Assembly (NCBI GenBank): GCA_028277885.1
Contig: JANQFK010000079.1
Coordinates: 62,001 to 126,000, forward strand
DNA: 64,000 nucleotides
Source: Myxococcota bacterium
Lineage (GTDB): Bacteria > Myxococcota_A > UBA9160 > UBA6930
Direction of reading: 5' to 3'
The notes under the pieces are model-generated. The model saw nothing but the letters and a program-made list of their open reading frames with translations, was not told where the DNA came from and searched no databases. The position numbers and the translations under genes were made by a program. Position 1 is the first letter of the stretch, and every line of letters begins with the position of its first letter. This document shows, one piece after another, positions 1-8,224 of the stretch.

Positions 1-135
1 CTATCGGCGTCTGTCTCGCCGACAGCCATGGGTGCCCAAGGGGTGCAACGGTGGACCCCCTTCGACCATGCGTGCTCTGGTCGCAACGAGTCTCACTTGC
101 TTATGCGAGCAGTTGGCTGAGAGGGCTGTAGCCCG

Positions 136-888
136 CTAGACGCGAACGTAGCCGGGTACGTTCTTGGGAAGACGGTCGCCGATTTCCGGCGCGAAGTTGG
201 CCATCGCATCAAAGCAGGTGACGCTGATCCTTCCCATGGACCTGACCTCGTAGCAGTCCGTTCCCGGTGTCTCGTCATACCGGTACGGACCGCCGCCGAT
301 CCAGAAGTAGTCTGCGCCACGAGGATCGGTGCGTCGTTCGAGAGCCCGGCCATAGGAGTGGCGTCCGGGCCGTGTGAGTGTCCAATGGCTTCGTTCGGGA
401 TTCGCCGGAACGTTGATGTTGAGCACTGCAGCTTCATTCCAACCACAGGTCCCGAGTTCCTTCAGGAAGGAAGCAAGGAAGTGCGCTGCCGCATCGAACG
501 ACTTGCCTCCCACCTGGCTGATCGCGATCGCCGGCTTGTCGTGGATTGCCCCTTCGGCCGCCCCTCCGAACGTTCCAGAGTACCGAACGTCATGTGCGAG
601 GTTCGCACCCCAGTTTATCCCCGAGACGACGAAGTCGACGCGACCCTTCGCAATGGACGTCAGACCGACGTAGGAGCAGTCTGCCGGGCTCCCGTCAACC
701 ATCCATTCGTCTGGTGCCACAGCAGTCACTCGAAGGGGGGACCCGAGGGAGATTCCGTGGGAGGCTCCGCTCCTGTCTGTCTTGGGTGCGACCACAATGG
801 CATGGCCAATCTCGCGGATCGCGACTGTAGCGCGCTGAAGTCCAGGCGCACCGAAGCCGTCGTCGTTTGTGACCAGAACCAGGCTCAT
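136..888 (-). CDS. surE: SurE-family 5'/3'-nucleotidase
   Basis: Predicted metal-dependent phosphatase acting on nucleoside monophosphates, 250 residues, the usual SurE length. The N-terminus carries the metal-binding VTNDDG motif, followed by an SGINWGAN segment and a YSGTFGGAAEGA segment typical of the family active site. The ATG at 888 is chosen because VTNDDG follows at once and GAGGAGA sits just upstream; the open frame continues further upstream but that part is not SurE-like. The start overlaps the stop of the upstream NTPase gene as ATGA, so the two are probably co-translated. It is the last gene of the leftward arm of a block that also encodes an ABC importer. The family call is firm; the substrate in this setting is unknown. 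Confidence 0.93.
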   Translation of the reverse strand: MSLVLVTNDDGFGAPGLQRATVAIREIGHAIVVAPKTDRSGASHGISLGSPLRVTAVAPDEWMVDGSPADCSYVGLTSIAKGRVDFVVSGINWGANLAHDVRYSGTFGGAAEGAIHDKPAIAISQVGGKSFDAAAHFLASFLKELGTCGWNEAAVLNINVPANPERSHWTLTRPGRHSYGRALERRTDPRGADYFWIGGGPYRYDETPGTDCYEVRSMGRISVTCFDAMANFAPEIGDRLPKNVPGYVRV

Positions 889-1469
889 CCTCTTCTCCTC
901 AGTTGATCGACGAACTTGTCGATGCCTTTCACGGGCAGTGCGGTCCTGCTTATCGAGGGATCGATCGACGCGAGCACGAAGCGGCACGCATCCGTGAAGT
1001 ACTCCGAGCGCCGGAAGCCTTCTCCGACGAGAGCCGACATCCCTTGGTCCAGTTCGTCGTTTCCTTCTACTCCGATCGCCTCGAGCCAGCGTCCAACGGT
1101 TCCGCAGGCGCTCAGCTCCTTGATGCTTGCCCCCAACTTGAACCAAGCTGTGGGAGCGATCATTGCGTTACCTCTTCGGGAGACTCCGGCGACGAAGCCG
1201 CAGTGAACGAGCTCTTCGCTGAGCTGGAATACACCGCCTTCGATGCCCAATCCGACATCGGATTCGATGTCGATCCTCATCGCAGCCTTTGCACGGTTCC
1301 AAGCACCGAGCGCGGTTTCGCCCAGTGACATAGGCTGCTCGCTGACTTCCGACTCGACCGGGATCTGATGAATCTCGATCGGCCGATGGTGTCCATATCC
1401 CGCGCGGGCGAGCCCCGCCCGCTTGGCGGAACTGACCGAACCCAGCGAGACGCGCAACGGAGTTCTCAT
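885..1469 (-). CDS. YjjX/DUF84-family inosine/xanthosine triphosphatase-like protein
   Basis: About 194 residues matching the YjjX (non-canonical purine NTP phosphatase) family, whose members hydrolyse ITP/XTP. Visible family features are an N-terminal SLGSVSSAK substrate loop, a VESEVSEQPMSLGET segment with the Ala-Trp-Asn-Arg-Ala helix after it, and GIEGGV. The start at 1469 (MRTPLRVSLG) matches where the family begins; no strong ribosome-binding site is seen there, and a GTG at 1484 is an alternative. The stop overlaps the surE start. Pairing a nucleoside-triphosphate phosphohydrolase with a monophosphate nucleotidase suggests stepwise dephosphorylation of an unusual nucleotide, which is inference. 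Confidence 0.82.
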   Translation of the reverse strand: MRTPLRVSLGSVSSAKRAGLARAGYGHHRPIEIHQIPVESEVSEQPMSLGETALGAWNRAKAAMRIDIESDVGLGIEGGVFQLSEELVHCGFVAGVSRRGNAMIAPTAWFKLGASIKELSACGTVGRWLEAIGVEGNDELDQGMSALVGEGFRRSEYFTDACRFVLASIDPSISRTALPVKGIDKFVDQLRRRG

Positions 1470-1629
1470 GATCGCAGAGCCCACCCGGACGCGTGCCCCC
1501 GTGTCGCGACGTGTTCTTGGAGGCGACGAGCGCAAGCGCTACGGAAATTGGAGAACCTCGTTCCGATGGGGCCCATCGGGAGTTGGGGGGGCCCAGTAGC
1601 ATCGGGGGCGGTATGCCGGAGAGCGACTT

Positions 1630-2505
1630 TCACAGGCTACATGCCCAGTCGCAGATCGGATTGCTGATCGTTGCGTGGGATTCGAAGAACAGGAAGCCGC
1701 ACCGGCATTGGAACTCCCGATGGGGAATGAACGCCTTCCATCCCTTATCCAGGAGAGCGCGGTGACACCGGGGGCAGCGAACGGTTCGGAGAAACGGCCT
1801 GAGGACTCCGTTGAAACCGGTTTGATCCTGCCAGAGGCGAAGAGCCTCGTTGCTGATGGTCTGGCCGTTGACAACCAGTACGCCGAACGTTTGGTCCACC
1901 AGGCGCGAGCGTCCGTCAGAGTCGTAGCCATGGACGTGCGCACCCGACTCTTCGGGGCGCGAGGCTGTCCACAAGACGGCCGGACTCGTTCCCCAGATGT
2001 CGAAGCCGCCTGGGAACGTGTCGGGGGCGATTTCAATGCGGCCGGGCGCCAGCACGCACGACCTGGTCGTCCCGAGCGCAAACTCGGCCTGAAGCGATAC
2101 TACGGGGTTGGCAAAGGCGATGGGGTCACCGTCCAGCATTCCTGAGCACTTTCGGCATTTTCGCCTGACTCGCTGCGAGAGGAGATCGTCGAAGGCCGTA
2201 CTATCACCGCACTCTCGACAGCGTTTCGTTTCTTGCGGTATCCCCGCGTCGTGCGCAGCGCGGTAGCTCCAAACCTGCTCGTACGTGAGCGTCCTCCGCT
2301 CGTCGGCCCGCACCACGTCGAGCGAGTCGAAGCTCTTGTCAATCGACTTGCGCTCCTCGCCGGCCCGTCGGGCGTGCACGTGGAGTCCGCAGTTGGAGCG
2401 GATCTGGACGATCGGGGCTGGATCCGATCGGCGCTTGGACGCGGCCGGGTGGCTTGCGCCCCAGATCGCGACCCCGCCTTCGTAGTCGTCGGGGATGAGG
2501 TCCAT
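1630..2505 (-). CDS. unrecognised protein with an internal duplication and zinc-ribbon cysteines
   Basis: A 291-residue protein with no family I recognise. It appears built from two copies of one unit. Each has a PD...GG...IWG start, then an HVH motif (GLHVHARR and GAHVHGYD), an ID/VD-x-(S/T)F stretch, and then CxxC knuckles. Copy 1 has CRECG and CRKCS; copy 2 has CPRC and CRCG. The paired CxxC motifs should bind zinc. The start is supported by AAGGAG upstream of the ATG at 2505. It heads the leftward arm, divergent from the XRE regulator and about 160 bases before the YjjX-like gene. No signal peptide or membrane segment is seen, so it is probably cytoplasmic. Confidence 0.75.
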   Translation of the reverse strand: MDLIPDDYEGGVAIWGASHPAASKRRSDPAPIVQIRSNCGLHVHARRAGEERKSIDKSFDSLDVVRADERRTLTYEQVWSYRAAHDAGIPQETKRCRECGDSTAFDDLLSQRVRRKCRKCSGMLDGDPIAFANPVVSLQAEFALGTTRSCVLAPGRIEIAPDTFPGGFDIWGTSPAVLWTASRPEESGAHVHGYDSDGRSRLVDQTFGVLVVNGQTISNEALRLWQDQTGFNGVLRPFLRTVRCPRCHRALLDKGWKAFIPHREFQCRCGFLFFESHATISNPICDWACSL

Positions 2506-2550
2506 TCGCCTTCTCCTTTGGTCGGTTGGGCGCCACCCGCCCGAGCGAGA

Positions 2551-2566
2551 CCCCCCCCCGGGGGGG
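2551..2566. repeat. C9/G7 homopolymer palindrome in a divergent promoter region
   Basis: Nine C residues followed directly by seven G residues, giving a perfect 14-base palindrome of pure C and G. It lies between the divergent starts of the zinc-ribbon protein (2505) and the XRE regulator (2672). Such tracts are prone to slippage, so promoter spacing could vary between cells; it could also be an assembly-sensitive site. Confidence 0.8.
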
Positions 2567-2577
2567 TATGCCCCAGA

Positions 2578-2620
2578 CGTCTAAGAGTAGACGATTTTGG
2601 CGTAGTGTCTAGTAGTGGAC
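2578..2620. promoter_or_regulatory. probable operator pair for the adjacent XRE regulator
   Basis: A perfect inverted repeat CGTCTA-AGAG-TAGACG lies at 2578-2593. A second copy, GTCTA-GTAG-TGGAC with one mismatch between arms, lies at 2607-2620, 28 bases on. Both precede the ATG of the HTH gene at 2672 and lie in the region shared with the leftward genes. Two spaced dyads are typical of an autoregulating repressor; binding has not been shown. Confidence 0.55.
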
Positions 2621-2671
2621 GGAACGCTAGGTGAAGTCGCTAAACCGGTACATTTTCTGCATTATCCGACC

Positions 2672-4021
2672 ATGGCGAGGGCAAAGACGGAGTTTGGGCG
2701 CTGGTTAGACGACCAGCTTGAGGACCGGGCACTGGACATACCGCGACTGGCGGAGAGAATGGGCGTCAGTCCGCACGCCATCTACAAAGCGCGCAGCGGG
2801 CATAGGTCCCTAACGGATGCGAACCGGGCCAAGCTGGCGGCCGTGTTCGACATCAGCACGGAGGCGATCCCGCCTTCGATGGCGCCAAGAGGACCGCTGG
2901 ATGACTCAAGGGCTGGTGCAGTCCACGCGCGTGCTGAGCCCGCACCGACGACGTTCTACTGCGTGCGCGACGGTGTTCCCGACCATTGCATGCTTCAGCT
3001 GGCGGAAGCTGACGGGAAGCTCGCGGGTTTCGAACTTCTCGAACCCCCTGGTATCGACCCGCTGCAACGGTACCCAGGGCTGCAACTCTCATGCTTGGAG
3101 CTTGCTCTCAGGCATGATGTTCCTGCTCTCTTCGCCTGCGCAGACAAGCATATCGGGGAGCTGGAGGAGTCTTGTGGCTGCGTGCTTCACAAGATTCTTC
3201 ACACCGATGACTACCACGGCTACGCGCTCGTTACTTTGGCATCGAAGCGGATCACTCCGGCCACCCGAAGTCTTGATGAATCGCCGGCAGAGGGTCCGTC
3301 AAGTCACCCGACTCGCAGATTCAACGCCCTCATGAGCGAATTGAGAGGAGCGGGTGTCATTAGCAGCGACGGCAGCAGGGATCGGACCGCATGCCTTACC
3401 TCCGAGGAAGACGAGTTCATCAGGCTCCTTTGTCGTCTCCACGATGAGATGGACAGGGGCGTACCGGATTCCGTTGTCGAGACCGACGATCACCTGGAAG
3501 ACCGTGAAGACATCCTCACTCACCTTGACCTGATCGGTACGGATGCACGCGACGTAGTAGTTGGTGATGCCTACCATCTCGCGCTCGCTCTGGATCCCGC
3601 GTCTCGATACAAGGCGCTGTTGACCTTCCGCGATGTCGAGTTCGCTATCCAGTTCGCTAGGTCGGACAAGATGATTCGGAAGAACATTCGGCCCGACTTC
3701 GAATCGCATTGGCTCGGCAAGCTCGAGGAGCTCAAGACCAGCGTTTCCTGGTACATGCTCCCTGACAGCGAGCTTTCCGTCGGGGGCGCTGAGTTCGAGG
3801 CGACCCTAGAGGCTCTGAGGTCTGCTGGGACGCAGACCATCAAATCACTGCTAGATCCTCACGCCAGAGTCGGCGCCCTGCGGCTGCTCCATAGGTGCAT
3901 TTTTGAAAGCCCCACTCGAAGGCGTGGAGAGCGCGCGTCAGAGGCGGCTTTCGCAAGAGCTTGGGGTATCTGCTTTGACCTCGCCTTGCCTCGAGACGGA
4001 CGCGGTGCCGGAAATCCCTGA
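2672..4021 (+). CDS. XRE/Cro-type HTH regulator with a large unknown C-terminal region
   Basis: The first 70 or so residues form a helix-turn-helix of the XRE type (IPRLAERMGVSPHAIYKARSG, followed by a ThrAspAlaAsnArg helix). The remaining 380 residues match nothing I know. They contain a cysteine-rich stretch near residues 155-185 (LFACADKH, ESCGCVLHK) and an acidic helical region, possibly a ligand or metal sensor. The ATG at 2672 is preferred over an upstream GTG at 2615 because the HTH begins immediately after it and 2615 falls inside the probable operator. It is followed at once by the ABC importer genes, so it probably controls both arms. Confidence 0.78.
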   Translation: MARAKTEFGRWLDDQLEDRALDIPRLAERMGVSPHAIYKARSGHRSLTDANRAKLAAVFDISTEAIPPSMAPRGPLDDSRAGAVHARAEPAPTTFYCVRDGVPDHCMLQLAEADGKLAGFELLEPPGIDPLQRYPGLQLSCLELALRHDVPALFACADKHIGELEESCGCVLHKILHTDDYHGYALVTLASKRITPATRSLDESPAEGPSSHPTRRFNALMSELRGAGVISSDGSRDRTACLTSEEDEFIRLLCRLHDEMDRGVPDSVVETDDHLEDREDILTHLDLIGTDARDVVVGDAYHLALALDPASRYKALLTFRDVEFAIQFARSDKMIRKNIRPDFESHWLGKLEELKTSVSWYMLPDSELSVGGAEFEATLEALRSAGTQTIKSLLDPHARVGALRLLHRCIFESPTRRRGERASEAAFARAWGICFDLALPRDGRGAGNP

Positions 4022-4793
4022 GGGTTCGCACAAAGCCTCTTTGGACGTATCTCTTGTCGATGTTCACGTTCAGTTTGACTTGAGTCGGGGGCACGAGGTT
4101 CGGGCGCTTCGGGGCATAGACCTGGACCTTCAAGGGGCGACGAGAGCAGCTGTCGTAGGAGCTTCAGGATGCGGAAAGACAACGCTCCTTCGAGTCCTCG
4201 CTGGGCTGCAGGCACCGACGCGTGGGTCCGTCGCGTTCGGTGGCCACAATGCTTCGCCACCGCGCGGGGCAGTTTCCATGCTATTCCAAGGGGCCTGCCA
4301 TCTCCCCTGGCTGACGGTGTCGGAGAACCTAGCCTTCAGGGCAGCCCCGGCTCGCCGCATGTTAGAAGAGGAAGCGGCCCGCCTCGACAGCTACCTGCTC
4401 GCAGTGGGGCTCGAGCCAGACGAGTACGGGGATCGCTATGTCAATCAGCTGTCGGGTGGCCAAGCCCGGCGCGTCGAACTGGCGATGGCGCTATCGAGCG
4501 AGCCGCAACTTCTTCTGCTTGACGAGCCTACGACGGGCCTCGACTACATGGCCAAACGGACCGTTGAATCCCTGATCGAGACTCAAACTACTAGACCAGG
4601 GCTCTCCACCGTGCTGGTCACACATGACCTGGAGGAGGCTGTTCGCATTGCTGACGTGGTACACGTCCTGAAGGCTGGAGAGATGGTCGGCAGCGTACGT
4701 GTGGACGCACCTCGCCCGAGATGCGGTGGCGAGGGGAGCTGGCCGGTGCCTGCAGAAATAGATGACTTGCTGGTCCTCATGGGGCTCCAGTAG
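4005..4793 (+). CDS. ABC transporter ATP-binding protein (nitrate/taurine-type importer)
   Basis: Nucleotide-binding subunit of an importer, about 262 residues from the chosen GTG. Walker A is GASGCGKTT, the Q-loop is MLFQ, the signature is LSGGQARRVELAMAL, Walker B is LLLLDEP, and the switch histidine is in VTHDLEEA. The start is uncertain. The frame is open from 3903, but that would overlap the regulator gene by over 100 bases, so the GTG at 4005 (17-base overlap) is preferred. The next gene, a permease, starts directly after the stop, indicating one transcript. Confidence 0.85.
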   Translation: MPEIPEGSHKASLDVSLVDVHVQFDLSRGHEVRALRGIDLDLQGATRAAVVGASGCGKTTLLRVLAGLQAPTRGSVAFGGHNASPPRGAVSMLFQGACHLPWLTVSENLAFRAAPARRMLEEEAARLDSYLLAVGLEPDEYGDRYVNQLSGGQARRVELAMALSSEPQLLLLDEPTTGLDYMAKRTVESLIETQTTRPGLSTVLVTHDLEEAVRIADVVHVLKAGEMVGSVRVDAPRPRCGGEGSWPVPAEIDDLLVLMGLQ

Positions 4794-5606
4794 GTGTTTG
4801 CACACTTCACACGCTCAGCATCTGCAGCAGCACTCTTCCTGCTGTTGTGGCAGAGCGTATCGTTACTTGCGGCCGACGGTTCGACTCTCCCCGGTCCTTG
4901 GGAGACGGTGGCAAACACGTTGCCCCGTTTCGCCGTAGGATACTACGAAGAGCAGTCGATCTCGCGGGGCTTGCATGTCCTTGGCTGGGCGGCGGCCGAT
5001 AGTGCGGGGAGGGCGCTCTCCGGCCTGATTCTCGGAGTCTCGATCGCGGTTCCCATAGGTTTGGCGATCGGACGAGCCGTCCGAAGCTGTCCAGTCCTTC
5101 GCCCGATGTTCCCGGTTGGTACGTTGAAGAACGTCCCGCTATTCGCACTCGTCCCGCTCTTCACCTATTGGTTCTCGGGTCAGCACTTCGCGGTCATTGG
5201 ATACACGACCTCTTGCGTGGTCATTCTGGTCTTGCCGGCTGCAGTGGTGGCGTCTACTCGCGTCCCTCAGCACTTGGTCGATATGTTCCAGCTTGCCGGG
5301 CTCAGCTCACCTCAGGTCCTTCTCCGCCTCTATCTTCCGTCGACAATCCAGTCACTGCTCCCGACAGTCCGCTGGTGTACGGGTTTGGCTTGGGCCTTTG
5401 CACTAGGGGCAGAGTACGTGGGAAGCCCAGCCACTGGGCTGGGAGTGCTGGTCTATCACGCATACTCCTGGGCGGACTTTCCACGGCTAGTTGCTCTGTC
5501 CGGTGTCTATTTCGCTATTGGGTTGTGCTCGGTCGCAGTTCTGGATCTGCTTCTCCTGGCACTTCCGCTCCGGATGCGTACCGAAGTCAGCCCCCAGGGT
5601 GCCTAG
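4794..5606 (+). CDS. ABC transporter permease (first of two)
   Basis: A 270-residue integral inner-membrane protein with about six hydrophobic segments. The cytoplasmic coupling loop is DMFQLAGLSSPQVLLRLYLP, the EAA-type motif that contacts the ATPase, as in SsuC/TauC-type permeases. It uses a GTG that follows the ATPase stop with no gap. Because a second, different permease lies after the receptor gene, the channel is probably a heterodimer rather than the more common homodimer. Confidence 0.85.
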   Translation: MFAHFTRSASAAALFLLLWQSVSLLAADGSTLPGPWETVANTLPRFAVGYYEEQSISRGLHVLGWAAADSAGRALSGLILGVSIAVPIGLAIGRAVRSCPVLRPMFPVGTLKNVPLFALVPLFTYWFSGQHFAVIGYTTSCVVILVLPAAVVASTRVPQHLVDMFQLAGLSSPQVLLRLYLPSTIQSLLPTVRWCTGLAWAFALGAEYVGSPATGLGVLVYHAYSWADFPRLVALSGVYFAIGLCSVAVLDLLLLALPLRMRTEVSPQGA

Positions 5607-5612
5607 GAGGCT

Positions 5613-6917
5613 ATGAGGACAAACGCCATGACGAGGGTTCGATCTCAGCGTACCGGTGCCTTGGTGCTGCTGGTTCTGTTGATGATGGGCTGTAGCGAGA
5701 GCCCGATGCCCCGCAAGACCGCGGGGCTTTCTGGGGATCCGGTGGTCGTTAGGCTCGCGAACATGCCCTACGCGGACTGCTCGTACAGCGTGATCGGTGC
5801 TGAAAAAGGCTTCTTCGCAGACGTCGGTATCGTCGTCCAGCACGAGCAAGTGCGAATCGAGGACGTCGTTTCGGCGCTGGCGAATGGGCGATTCGACGTT
5901 GTCAGTGCTCCTCCCGGCCTTTTCTTTGCCGCCCATGACACTGCACCCGAGCTGCGGTCGTTCGTGTTCGCGGACCTTTTTCAAGGTTTCGCTCTAATGG
6001 CGAACCCGGATGCAGGGCACCGTAGCTACTCATACTTCAGGCAGACGGGTATGTCGCACAAGGATGCAGTGTCTGGTGTTGTCCAGCAGCTCCGCGGGCG
6101 CACCTTTGCCTATCCAACCGAAGCTGCGATCAAGCCGTTCATTGACTTCCTTCTGGCTTCAGGGGGGGTAGACCGCAGTGAACTTCGATCCCTTGTACTT
6201 GATGATGCTTTGACGGTGGCCTCGATGCGCCGCGGCGACGCGGACTTTCAGGTCGGCGGTGCGCCCTCGAGGATAACGTTGCAAAAGGAGGGCTTCGTTC
6301 CCCTAATAGCAGCCGTTGATCTTGCGAAGGGCGCGTCGCCCACTAGGCGGTCGCGGGAGCTAGCAACGGTGGGGCTCAACGGCTGGGCCACCACTGAGCG
6401 GTACTACGAGGAGCATCACGACACGATACTCCGGCTAGCCTCGGTCAACTACCGAATCATCGACTTTATGAGGGAGCACCGAGCCGAGGCTCTGCGAATT
6501 CACATGCGCTACTTGTCCAGGGTCACGGGCCAAGAGTTTGACGCTTCCGATGGCGCAGTGATCTACGACGACTTGGACCCTTTCTTCTCGTTTGAGGAGC
6601 AGCGCGAGTGGTACTTCAACGAGGAAAACCCACTCTACTATGCGCACATCAAGGGAGCGATACTTGACTCGTTTGTAGACGATGGTGTCTTCAAGAAGGA
6701 GCCTCCTACCGTCGAAGATGTGATCTTCTCTGACGATGTGTACCGCGAACTGGTTGTGCTTCGTGATGCCGCGAAACAGCGCATTGAATCACTGAAGCAA
6801 GGCACTCTGGACTCGTCGTCAGCTGAGACGCTGAAGCAGGCGGAACAGCACTACGAGTGGCGAAACTACTACGACGCCGACCGTCTGTCGCGCTTGGTCG
6901 CGAGTGGCCGCACCTAG
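5613..6917 (+). CDS. lipoprotein substrate-binding protein of the ABC importer (NMT1/TauA-like)
   Basis: A 434-residue secreted receptor. A hydrophobic leader ends in a lipobox LMMGC (Cys27), so it is anchored to a membrane by lipid. The mature part begins VVVRLANMPYADCSYSVIGAEKGFFAD, the fold start common to NMT1/TauA/SsuA receptors. It is longer than most of these (usually 300-340) because of a helical C-terminal extension rich in Glu, Gln and Tyr. AGGAGG precedes the ATG at 5613. It sits between the two permease genes. The ligand cannot be read from sequence; relatives bind pyrimidines, taurine, nitrate or aromatic compounds. Confidence 0.8.
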   Translation: MRTNAMTRVRSQRTGALVLLVLLMMGCSESPMPRKTAGLSGDPVVVRLANMPYADCSYSVIGAEKGFFADVGIVVQHEQVRIEDVVSALANGRFDVVSAPPGLFFAAHDTAPELRSFVFADLFQGFALMANPDAGHRSYSYFRQTGMSHKDAVSGVVQQLRGRTFAYPTEAAIKPFIDFLLASGGVDRSELRSLVLDDALTVASMRRGDADFQVGGAPSRITLQKEGFVPLIAAVDLAKGASPTRRSRELATVGLNGWATTERYYEEHHDTILRLASVNYRIIDFMREHRAEALRIHMRYLSRVTGQEFDASDGAVIYDDLDPFFSFEEQREWYFNEENPLYYAHIKGAILDSFVDDGVFKKEPPTVEDVIFSDDVYRELVVLRDAAKQRIESLKQGTLDSSSAETLKQAEQHYEWRNYYDADRLSRLVASGRT

Positions 6918-7695
6918 ACAGCGATTCAGCGGCCCTCTGGGTGGTGTTCGGGGCCGTGTCGTTGCTGCGATCCTGTGGCTTGCCATTTGGTGGGGGTTAT
7001 CTGCAGCGATCGGGTCGCGCTGGGTTCCAGGCCCTGACGCTATCGGAGCCACGTTCGTTGGGTCCCTGTTCGGTGAGGCGAAGCTAGCTGCCCATGGTTT
7101 AGGCAACGGCGGCTTGCCTTCTCATGCTCTCTCGACAGGCGGGGTTGTGCTAGCGGGCGTCTTGATCGGCTCCGCCCTCGCATACACGATCTCTATCTTC
7201 GGTGCACTCTCGCATTGGCTAGGGCAGATAGTCCTTTCAGCGACGCTCCCGTTTCGGGTGATCCCGCCTGTTGTTGTTCTCCCATTCGCGGCCCTCTTCG
7301 TCGGGGGTTCTGCGTATGGTCGGATCGTCGCGGTAGCTTCGTACGCCATCGTGTCACTCCTACCGTTCTGTCTAGTTTCGCTCCAGCGAACTCCCGCGGC
7401 GCTTGTCGATCAAGGTAGACTCATTGGTCTAACAGAGATCCAGCAGATCGTACTGATTCGGCTCCCGTGGGCGGTTGCGGAGATGCGAGGTCCAACGCAG
7501 CTGGTTATCGCCTTTGCTCTTGGATTGGAGGTGATCCTTGAGTACATGGCCGCTCCGGATGGCTTGGGGCGAGTCATGAAGGTGGCGATAAGCTACGTCG
7601 CTGTAGACCTCCTGATCGTGGCCGTCTTGTGGTGTCTCCTCCTTGGATTCGCGATCGACGCCATCGCGAATATGCTCGGGAGGAAGATTGCGTGA
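6904..7695 (+). CDS. ABC transporter permease (second of two)
   Basis: A 263-residue inner-membrane protein starting at a GTG that overlaps the receptor gene by 14 bases. It has about six hydrophobic segments and the coupling loop DQGRLIGLTEIQQIVLIRLP. The N-terminal TM helix (AILWLAIWWGLSAAIG) and the IPPVVVLPFAALFVGG segment fit BPD-type permeases of the SsuC class. It completes the importer as a partner of the permease at 4794. Its stop lies exactly where sequence character changes and a truncated PEP-CTERM gene begins. Confidence 0.83.
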   Translation: MAAPRQRFSGPLGGVRGRVVAAILWLAIWWGLSAAIGSRWVPGPDAIGATFVGSLFGEAKLAAHGLGNGGLPSHALSTGGVVLAGVLIGSALAYTISIFGALSHWLGQIVLSATLPFRVIPPVVVLPFAALFVGGSAYGRIVAVASYAIVSLLPFCLVSLQRTPAALVDQGRLIGLTEIQQIVLIRLPWAVAEMRGPTQLVIAFALGLEVILEYMAAPDGLGRVMKVAISYVAVDLLIVAVLWCLLLGFAIDAIANMLGRKIA

Positions 7696-8146
7696 TGCCG
7701 GCGCGCCTTCCGCCATGGGCGCCGCGATCTTCCTGGCCTACGACGACGGAATGGCCAACTACGCACTCAGCTTCGGAATCGACGGCTCGGGCAACGCCAT
7801 CGTGAAGGCCCCGACCTCGATCTCGGTCGTGAGCGGCCATCCCATCGGCGTCGGCAACGAGCTCGTCGTGCCCGGCAGCGGATACCACGTCTACTCCCTG
7901 GTGTACGACCCCGTGGCGGGATCCGCGGACCTCTTCGTGGATGGCGTCGAGGTGGTCTCGGATTACGCGGGCCTCGCCGCCTCGGCTCCGCGCGTGGGCT
8001 TCGGCGCCGCCGACTCCCAGGCGACCGGACAGGGCAACTGGAGCCAGGTGAGCTTCACCGTGCTGCCGGAGCCGGGGACGGCCCTGCTGCTGGCGGCCGG
8101 CCTGGCCGGCCTCGCTCTCCGCCGACGCGCGGCCCGCAGCGCGTAG
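7696..8146 (+). pseudogene. 5'-truncated PEP-CTERM surface protein
   Basis: The frame encodes about 143 residues from an internal ATG at 7715. The body resembles the second half of a concanavalin/LamG-type beta-sandwich (YHVYSLVYDPVAG, ADLFVDGVEV). It ends in a clear PEP-CTERM sorting tail: PEPGTALLLAAGLAGLALRRR broken only by normal residues, i.e. a PEP motif, a hydrophobic helix and arginines. PEP-CTERM proteins need an N-terminal signal peptide, and none is present. The upstream portion has been replaced by the ABC-importer block. It is therefore a remnant marking an insertion or deletion junction. Confidence 0.72.
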
Positions 8147-8224
8147 ACTCGAAGGCCACGGGGCACGCGTGTGGTGCCCCGGAAGTCCCGGCGCCACCGC
8201 CGGCTGGTGTAGACTCGGTCCCCG

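Noticed and set aside
1..135. Possible gene at the left edge
   Set aside because: No frame with a recognisable start, ribosome-binding site or family feature is visible in these 135 bases.
121..140. Hairpin GGGCT-GT-AGCCC after surE as a terminator
   Set aside because: The stem is only five base pairs and no T-tract follows on the minus strand.
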